Origin: Oscheius onirici
Taxonomy: Eukaryota; Nematoda; Chromadorea; Rhabditida; Rhabditidae
Direction: 5' to 3'
Assembly (NCBI GenBank): GCA_932521025.1
Contig: OW051471.1
Location: 11,966,001 to 12,030,000 of the forward strand
DNA length: 64,000 bases
The notes beneath the pieces were generated by a model that saw only the letters and a program-made list of their open reading frames with translations, was not told the DNA's origin and ran no database searches. Below, in pieces: positions 58,346 through 64,000 of this stretch. The position numbers and the translations under genes were made by a program. How positions within the stretch are numbered: the stretch's first letter is position 1; each line of letters opens with the position of its first letter.

Positions 58346-59646
58346 AGGAAGGAGAAAGGGGAGTAGTAAGTTGTAAAAACAGTTATTTCGAAATGATAGA
58401 GGAACAGAAGAACAGAGAGACTCAGTGAGTGAGACTGGAAACAAAGTCCAAGACTACGAAGCACCAAAGAAGCAACTACTAATCTCTGTGTCTTCTACTT
58501 CAAAAGAGATTGACCTTCCAGACCTGACGTTCTACCTCTATTCCGACAACACCCGCGTGACTAACTAAATATCACCGTACAAACTGTTCTAGAGTCTCCA
58601 AGACGGGAATTAGGTAGAGTCCAAAAAATTTCACGGACATATGATTTGTAATTGATGTGTGATGTGTGTCTCTTCTTCATCTAGGAGCATTCAAATGAAG
58701 CAATTTGTTGGTTTTATGCGGGATGGAAAATATACAGGAATTCCTGACTATGGAGATGAAAAAGAAGGCGGGAAAAAGAAGCATCACATAACCAATTTTA
58801 AAGGAAAGACAACTAGAAAGGAAGAAAAATAATGTATTTAGGTCAACTGAGTGGATCTTTGTCTCTCTGTCTCTCTGGATTTGACTAGAAAAAAGTCCAG
58901 CCACTTCAACTGAAAGAGTTCGGGCATGAGTCAATTGTACCTAGTAGAAAGTGTGTAAGAAAGTATAAAGTGTGTGAGAAATCCGGGGTCTCAAGTACAA
59001 AGCACTCAATTTAGAAGAACTTTTGGTGTTATGATGACTAGAGTTTTTCTCAGGAATGAGAAATAGAAGAAATTAACGTGAAAGCTACACTTCTGAACTT
59101 TTGGCAGAACGGAAAGTGTTCCGCAATTTTTTTTAAATCATTTTTACCAAAGACCAAGGAAAAAGTGCAGGGATTCAGTAAATTAGAGGAATGTGTCTGC
59201 AGGCCATGGGTCAAGAGTCCGCGGAAATGACCTTTCCTTCCGGATGGCAAAAGCCGGAAACTATGTAGAGGACACCCGAGTTTGGAAGTGTCCATCATAG
59301 TCCGATGAAACCGGACAAACAGAGACCAAAACTCAGTGGGACTGATATTTTCGAAAGTTTTCTAATTGTATGGACTAGGAAGTCTGGCCAGAAAACTTCC
59401 TAGTCCATAAACTCAAAAAATTAAGCCAAAATTCATAGATTCCTCTGATCTGAGGTTAATCCGTTGATGGGTAATGGAAAATGTAAACGAGAAGCGTCAC
59501 ATATGTTGTTTTTGATCGGTCTTCTTGTCGGAAATCTAAATACTTGTTATTATGGTCTTCTTGGAACTGATTTAGGAATGAAAATGAGCTAATTAAAGCA
59601 ACAGGTGCACTTGAGCACTTCATTGTTAACTTGATTCCCTAACTAT

Positions 59647-59806
59647 GATTACTTACCGTAGTATCCAAACTAGCGCTTATCATGATTTTGTACAGTGCCC
59701 TGAGAAGAAAGAGAGGAAAGTAGCCAGCAAGAAGATCAAGAGGAATCATGTGGAGGAACATACGCAAGCTCAAATTGTAGATTTTTTTCTCATCTGGGAT
59801 CAAACA
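59647..59806 (-). other. Orphan transmembrane exon
   Basis: The minus-strand frame IYNLSLRMFLHMIPLDLLAG then YFPLFLLRALYKIMISASLD ends at a consensus GTAAG donor (59654). It looks like one TM-bearing exon of a serpentine receptor, but no partner exon was found within 1 kb. Possibly a relic. Confidence 0.3.
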
Positions 59807-60011
59807 TTGACAGGTCTTTTTTTTTGGTAATTTTCTCAAAAAAAAAAAAAAAAATTCGATCTCAAAAAATTCACCATGAGGTGGGGTACATGCTGAAATT
59901 TGCGACTCAAAATCGTTCCCTAGTCTTTATTTCAAAACATATACAGCTGATATTATGCAGGGATGATATATAGCTCAGTAGAATGCTACAGTTAAAAAAC
60001 AAAGATTTCCT

Positions 60012-60080
60012 CTCAGCGGATTCGAACCCTGGTCGCTCCAGCGTGAAATTTCCAAACCCACTGCGCCACCCGAACATTTT
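60012..60080 (-). pseudogene. tRNA-like relic
   Basis: The minus strand reads GGTGGCGCAGTGGGTTTGGA (A-box-like) and CCAGGGTTCGAATCCGCTGA (B box), about 30 nt apart. No acceptor stem pairs, so it is a tRNA pseudogene or a SINE head. Confidence 0.45.
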
Positions 60081-60548
60081 CAGTTTCGACCTGTTCCCAA
60101 AGTCAAAAATCGTTTTTCAAAAAAGCATTCTATTCATCATTCTGAGCTGAGGTTTTCAGTAATTGACAACTTTTTTGTAGGATGCAACCCTGAGGAGTTA
60201 TGGCCAAAATAGTGTTTTGATCGAAAATTAAAAGGCTCACTGTTCTCAGACCATGAGATATCCAGGTCTCTTACATAGCCTATTAATACGGCCTCGTTGA
60301 AACCTACATTTTGAAAAAAAGATCAGTCGATTTCGATGAAAGTGGAAGGAGTTATGGGCGAGAGGATAACACTTACCTCTCGACCTAATATCAAAAACAC
60401 TCAATACGTATGTCCACAAAAAGATCTGTTGAAGAGAGTGATAAACGATAGTCATGCAACTACTTTTGGGAATCGCATTGTCCTGTCTCTAGATCCCTTG
60501 GCTTCTCGTAATCAGCAATATGTCTTGGAAAATTTTGTCAGTCAGCGT

Positions 60549-60620
60549 GCGTCCGTGGTGTAATGGTCAGCATGGATGCCTTCCAAGCATTCGACGGGGG
60601 TTCGATTCCCCCCGGACGCA
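60549..60620 (+). tRNA. tRNA-Gly (anticodon TCC)
   Basis: A 72-nt cloverleaf: acceptor stem GCGTCCG / CGGACGC, D arm TGGTGTAATGGTCAGCA, anticodon loop CTTCCAA (TCC), T loop GGTTCGATTCC with a GGGGG/CCCCC stem, and discriminator A. No intron. Internal A and B boxes are intact. Confidence 0.97.
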
Positions 60621-60624
60621 AATC

Positions 60625-60630
60625 TTTTTT
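60625..60630 (+). terminator. Pol III terminator of tRNA-Gly
   Basis: A run of six T begins four bases after the tRNA 3' end, the usual RNA polymerase III stop signal. Confidence 0.8.
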
Positions 60631-60852
60631 GCTTTTTTCACTTGTCGTGTTGTTCTTTTCCTCTCCCCTCTCCCGCCCTTTTCTGCCGGATTTCGTCACC
60701 CTGGCCCGAAAACACACACAGCCTGCTATCAGTTCCCCCCTTTCCTCTCTGCCTGTTCAACATGCTCAACTTGCTCTCCTTCTCTGAAGTCATGATTTTT
60801 GCCGTTGTTTCCAAGGTTTTTTTTCCAATTTTCTCCATAAAAGTCAATTTAG

Positions 60853-61937
60853 ATGGAGCCAGACTCGTTTAAGCGTACTTTTCGCTCAAACAAAGCCATG
60901 AATCGTTTCATAACCCAGACCAAAAGACGCTTCAACATTTGGAAAACTGGCCAAATTCGGATGGTTCAAAGAGTAGGAGACCAAATGTTTTTGGAATTCA
61001 AAGAAAAGCACTATTTTGAAGCTGGATACGAAGAAACTTATTCTTTAGCAGAGATGAGGAAGCGATTTCGCAATTCCCTCGGCTACTTTCGCTACGAGAC
61101 GATTATCTTGGTGGGTACATTTTCCACCTTTTTTGAGCTAAGGGTTTTTCAGGACCTTATAGACAACCAATTTTTCGAAGAAGAGTTCACAATCAGTTCA
61201 GTAACGCTAGAAATAGAATGTGATGAAGCGCTGAGCGCTGCAGCTGACGCTATCAGGCCTCAATTACTGGAACTTAGTCCGCCAACAATAGGCATAATGC
61301 ATGGTATTAGTCCAGGTGTTTTGAAGAGACTGGATCTGGTGAGTGGGAAAAGTCAGTCAGTCAGTCAGTCAGTCAGTCAGTCAGTCAGTCCCCTTCTAGA
61401 GTGGTTCAATTACAGGTCTCCGTCTTCTTCAATGAATCCGGATCAGATTTTCGGCATCATGAAGGCATCATCGATCTCTTCACATCACTACTCCCTCATG
61501 TTGAATAGGTGCCTAACCACGTGCTTAATTGTTATCCGTGCTTTTAGGCAGTAGTCTCTGACGACTCTCACCTTCAAGACATTCACATTATCAAAGAATT
61601 GGAAACATTTTATCGCCTGGGAGACGGTGTTCCCAACACCCAGTACCACCGAGAGTATAATCAATTCCAAATTGGAGCTTCGAACATTGAAGCCTGGTCG
61701 ATTCGGCTGGAAAAACGTATCGTTCTAATCACGGAGCACGTTAGCAGAGACAAGAAGCACCACATTCATATAGCAACTTTGGTCGATTTCAAAGAGTTTC
61801 GCGAATTTCATCAGGAACATCTAAAAGCAGCTGTGAAGATTGGCGCTCGAGGAGCTAGACGAGCCTTGAGCATGCAACAGATGTGGGACAGAGTGACGGG
61901 AAATGGATTGAGAAGAAGTTCCACTCCAGTGTCATAG
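60853..61937 (+). CDS. Unrecognised intracellular protein, 305 residues
   Basis: Four exons (60853-61110, 61153-61338, 61416-61499, 61548-61937) are each a multiple of three and join in frame 0. The protein starts MEPDSFKRTFRSNKAMNRFI and includes MVQRVGDQMFLEFKEKHYFE, TLEIECDEALSAAADAIRPQ, ELETFYRLGDGVPNTQYHRE and a basic C-terminus ARRALSMQQMWDRV. No signal peptide, TM or known domain was recognised. The beta-rich N-terminus and repeated LEI-like strand/helix pattern recall F-box-associated regions, but no F-box is seen. Intron 2 contains a (GTCA)n microsatellite. It starts 230 bp after the tRNA. Confidence 0.7.
61350..61391. repeat. (GTCA)n microsatellite
   Basis: About ten tandem copies of GTCA inside intron 2 of the 305-residue gene. 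Confidence 0.9.
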
Positions 61938-62060
61938 CAGTAATAAAACTGAATAAAATATGGACAGAGAGACTGACAGATTCTGCACCCAGAGAAATCA
62001 TGAAGCGACATCTAAGAAGGGAATTCATTCAGTAGCTTGGTTGACGAGCAGAAGAATCGG

Positions 62061-62417
62061 ATGTCTGCCAAGTGGAAGAAGTACTTCATCGGGGCTAAGA
62101 ATTCCGCCAAGGCAGCTGCTCTGACTTCACAGTGTGAGATTCGACTCTACTGCCGTCTGAACAACGTCCTCGACCTGTCGCTGCCGCTTCTCATCGTCTA
62201 CAGTGACTGTCAGGATCAGGTTTACGAGATTTCACTGGAAAAGAAGAATGGCTATTGGCAGTTGGTGTTCGAGGGAAGTGCGAAATTCGTCGACCTCGGA
62301 AGACTGCTGGACCACTACTACAACTATCTGCTGAGACACAAAGGGACATCTGCTGGGAATCCTTCCCCGTCTGGAAGGCCGACTTCCAGACCCTCTTCAG
62401 AACCAAGCCGAAAATAA
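62061..62417 (+). CDS. SH2-like small protein, 118 residues
   Basis: From ATG 62061 (MSAKWKKYFIGAKNSAKAAA) the frame runs to TAA 62417. LPLLIVYSDCQDQVYEISLE then YWQLVFEGSAKFVDLGRLLD and HYYNYLLRH matches the second half of an SH2 domain (strand D YxIS, F-x-D/S-L-x-x-L-hhYY). The FLVR arginine of strand B is not evident (LPLLIVYS instead), so phosphotyrosine binding is doubtful. The tail is Ser/Pro/Arg-rich. It could be a 5' exon of an SH2 kinase or a stand-alone derivative; no kinase follows. It ends exactly where a long hairpin begins. Confidence 0.5.
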   Translation: MSAKWKKYFIGAKNSAKAAALTSQCEIRLYCRLNNVLDLSLPLLIVYSDCQDQVYEISLEKKNGYWQLVFEGSAKFVDLGRLLDHYYNYLLRHKGTSAGNPSPSGRPTSRPSSEPSRK

Positions 62418-62678
62418 GGGAATGTTTTTAGTATATTCACGGATATCGAGATGAGCCCGATGGCATTCGAAAGAGCATCGAAAATAATGGTTCTTGGTAG
62501 ATTTTCAGCTGCGGAATGAATATCGTCTGCCCTCTGGAACGGTTTCAATTTTCTGATTTTGAGGGCTCCACGATATTCATTCCGCAGCTGAAAATCTACC
62601 AAGAACCATTATCTTCGATGCTCTTTCGAATGCCATCGGACTCATCTCGATATCCGTGAATATACTAAAAACATTCCC
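62418..62678. repeat. Long hairpin, 109-bp arms, 43-nt loop
   Basis: The left arm 62418-62526 (GGGAATGTTTTTAGTATATT ...) is complementary to the right arm 62570-62678 with two mismatches only. The loop is 62527-62569. There is no coding content. It sits directly after the stop codon of the SH2-like gene and 113 bp before the cathepsin start. Confidence 0.95.
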
Positions 62679-62791
62679 TTGTAAGTCTTGTGAAAGTTTC
62701 CCATCTGATTAGCTGTCAACTAATCCAATCATATTGACTCTCACGCTTTGGCTTAAAAAGACGGACTGACTGATGCGGAGACAGTACTGCC

Positions 62792-64000
62792 ATGCTGCTA
62801 CTGCTTGTCTTCGGATATGTCTCGGCATGTCCAGGAGCACTGCCTATCCATGGTCCGGTTAATTTTAGTATAATATTTAAAATCTTTTGTGTTCAGAAAA
62901 TGGTCCAGACATTGACAAAACCAAACTGATTCCGCCTGAAGAGTTTCCTGGATGCGTCGCCATTAACCTGACAGCGGCTCAAAGTCATTTCAAAGGGACA
63001 CCAGCTTTGCGGTCTTCTATCGCGAAAGATATCAAGCTAGCGTGTCCAGGTACGATTTTCTGAACAAATGGGAATTTAAGGTGTTTTCAGCGCAGACGTG
63101 GAATCCTGACCCAGATGTCAAGCAGTAAGTATATCTACAGGGGTGGGCACTAATTAGTTGGCACTTTGATCTAGGAACGAAATAAAATTTCTGGATCCAT
63201 GATACCCCAACATGGACTTTTTCCCCCGCGCATGCGAAAAGTTCATGCGAGCAAGACTGGGGTTAGAAAAAACTTTTCGACCTTATGTCGTTCTACAATC
63301 TGATAGCTCTTGACAAGCTCTTTCCAATGCCGTCGGAAAATCGAAGCTAACTTTAAAGATCACGAAGATATGATGCTTTCAAAACGCCCACTATTGGCAA
63401 AAATGGAAAAATGGAAAAATCTCCAACTTTTATCAGTAAATCGACCCGCAATACCAAACAATTCAATCAAATTGGCTGATACTTTGGGATAATATCGGCC
63501 ATGTGTAAGGCTAATATGAGCCAGAAAAGCAGACCTAAATGATCTATCCCCGCGACGCTAGATCAAAGTACCAACTAATTAGTGCCCACCCCTGTAATAA
63601 TTGTGAACCGCACTGGTATCAACTCTTAATACATACTTTCAGGTTCAACTGGGCCGAAAAGGCTCCCTACTGCACAAATATTCTCGAAGTTCAAAATCAA
63701 GGAGGCTGCGGTATGTGTTGGGCTTTCCTCCACCTCCGTCTTTGCTGACATGATCTGCATCCAGACAAACGGCAGAGAAAACGTGAAAATCTCACCAAAA
63801 GAGATTCCACAGTGCTGTAATTGTGGAGGATTTGACGGTGGAGGGAGTCCCTACTATGCTCATTTGTACATCACAGTGAAAGGGATTACGACAGGAGCTC
63901 AACAATGGACTGAGAACGCAGATGTGAGCCAACTTTTTTGTTCGACAAAAAAAACAATTTTTTTAGCCATCTACGCTAGGATGTAATCCTTTCCCGACCT
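62792..64000 (+). CDS. Cathepsin-B-like cysteine protease (partial; frameshifted)
   Basis: Signal peptide MLLLLVFGYVSACPGA, then a propeptide (IDKTKLIPPEEFPGCVAIN; SHFKGTPALRSSIA), then mature-domain exon 63643 onward: FNWAEKAPYCTNILEVQ, NQGGCGMCWAF (catalytic Cys in GMCWAF), SSTSVFADMICIQTNGR, SPKEIPQCCNC, GGFDGGGSPYYAHLYI, KGITTGAQ and GCNPFP at the edge. The C-x-x-GG...P-x-x-A and GCxPF order is that of cathepsin B, a secreted or lysosomal peptidase often used in the nematode gut. One extra C at about 63727 shifts the frame right after CWAF, so this copy is disrupted unless it is a sequence error. Intron 3 (63125-63642) contains a MITE. The His and Asn of the triad lie beyond the window. 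Confidence 0.85.
63138..63594. mobile_element. MITE with CAGGGGTGGGCAC ends
   Basis: The ends CAGGGGTGGGCACTAATTAG and CTAATTAGTGCCCACCCCTG are complementary and continue TTGGCACTTTGATC / GATCAAAGTACCAA. The element is 457 bp. The terminus resembles hAT MITEs, but the flanking 8 bases do not match clearly. Confidence 0.8.

Larger units (their letters stand above)
58346..60548. other. Gene-poor intergenic DNA
   Basis: Contains a small perfect hairpin at 59371-59411 (TGGACTAGGAAG / CTTCCTAGTCCA), an A15 run at 59837-59852, one orphan TM exon and a tRNA-like relic listed separately. Nothing else is supported. Confidence 0.5.

Noticed and set aside
60012-60080. A second functional tRNA gene
   Set aside because: A- and B-box-like strings exist on the minus strand but no acceptor stem can form, and the anticodon arm is not evident.
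61350-61391. (GTCA)n as a CRISPR-like array
   Set aside because: A simple 4-bp microsatellite without spacers; the genome is eukaryotic and no cas genes are present.

Overview
The window is nuclear DNA of a nematode, most likely a rhabditid. The evidence is short introns (many 36-50 nt, GTAAG...TTTTCAG), two Srh/Sri-like and one Sre-like chemoreceptor, two zf-C4 nuclear hormone receptors, a metallothionein, a SPE-39/VIPAS39 gene, a C6-domain secreted pair, an L-domain (IRLD-like) receptor and a MULE/FLYWCH transposon. It is an accessory, repeat-rich, arm-like region. Genes lie on both strands and many are broken. No species can be assigned.

Layout. 1-2.4 kb: a cytochrome P450 3' end, a small membrane protein remnant and an intact chemoreceptor. 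3.3-6.3 kb: a tyrosine kinase pseudogene running straight into the 3' exons of an SLC36-type amino-acid transporter. 6.6-9.4 kb (minus): a ten-exon SPE-39 gene. 10.3-18.5 kb: a metallothionein, three copies of an unrecognised gene family, and a 2.5 kb MULE transposon with its target duplication. 18.5-20 kb: LINE fragments and a hAT-like MITE. 20.5-31.2 kb (minus): a receptor locus with an L-domain ectodomain, Thr-rich stalk and TM, followed by tyrosine-phosphatase-like pieces and long Lys/Arg-rich reading frames. Next to it is a short mosaic paralog. A 925 bp nearly identical inverted duplication lies at 21.7 and 30.3 kb. 32-36.3 kb: small secreted proteins and the fourth copy of the unrecognised family. 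37-46 kb (minus): two nuclear receptors, the first with a ~400 bp (GGGACA)n intron. 46-50 kb: SINE/LINE remnants and the second chemoreceptor. 50-57 kb: a head-to-head C6-domain pair, a small secreted gene and an Sre chemoreceptor whose intron holds nested MITEs. 57-60.5 kb: mostly gene-poor. 60.5-64 kb: tRNA-Gly(TCC), an unrecognised 305-residue gene, an SH2-like protein, a 109-bp-arm hairpin and a cathepsin-B-like protease cut by the window edge.

Themes. Several loci are chimeric or decaying (kinase/transporter; L-domain receptor and phosphatase; mosaic short paralog). Short inverted-repeat elements sit in most long introns, several with exact 8-bp target duplications. The most novel items are the four-copy unrecognised family, the L-domain/phosphatase locus with its inverted duplication, and the long hairpin at 62.4 kb. 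Exon models were made by eye from splice sites and frame continuity, so family names rest on motif recognition and not on searches.
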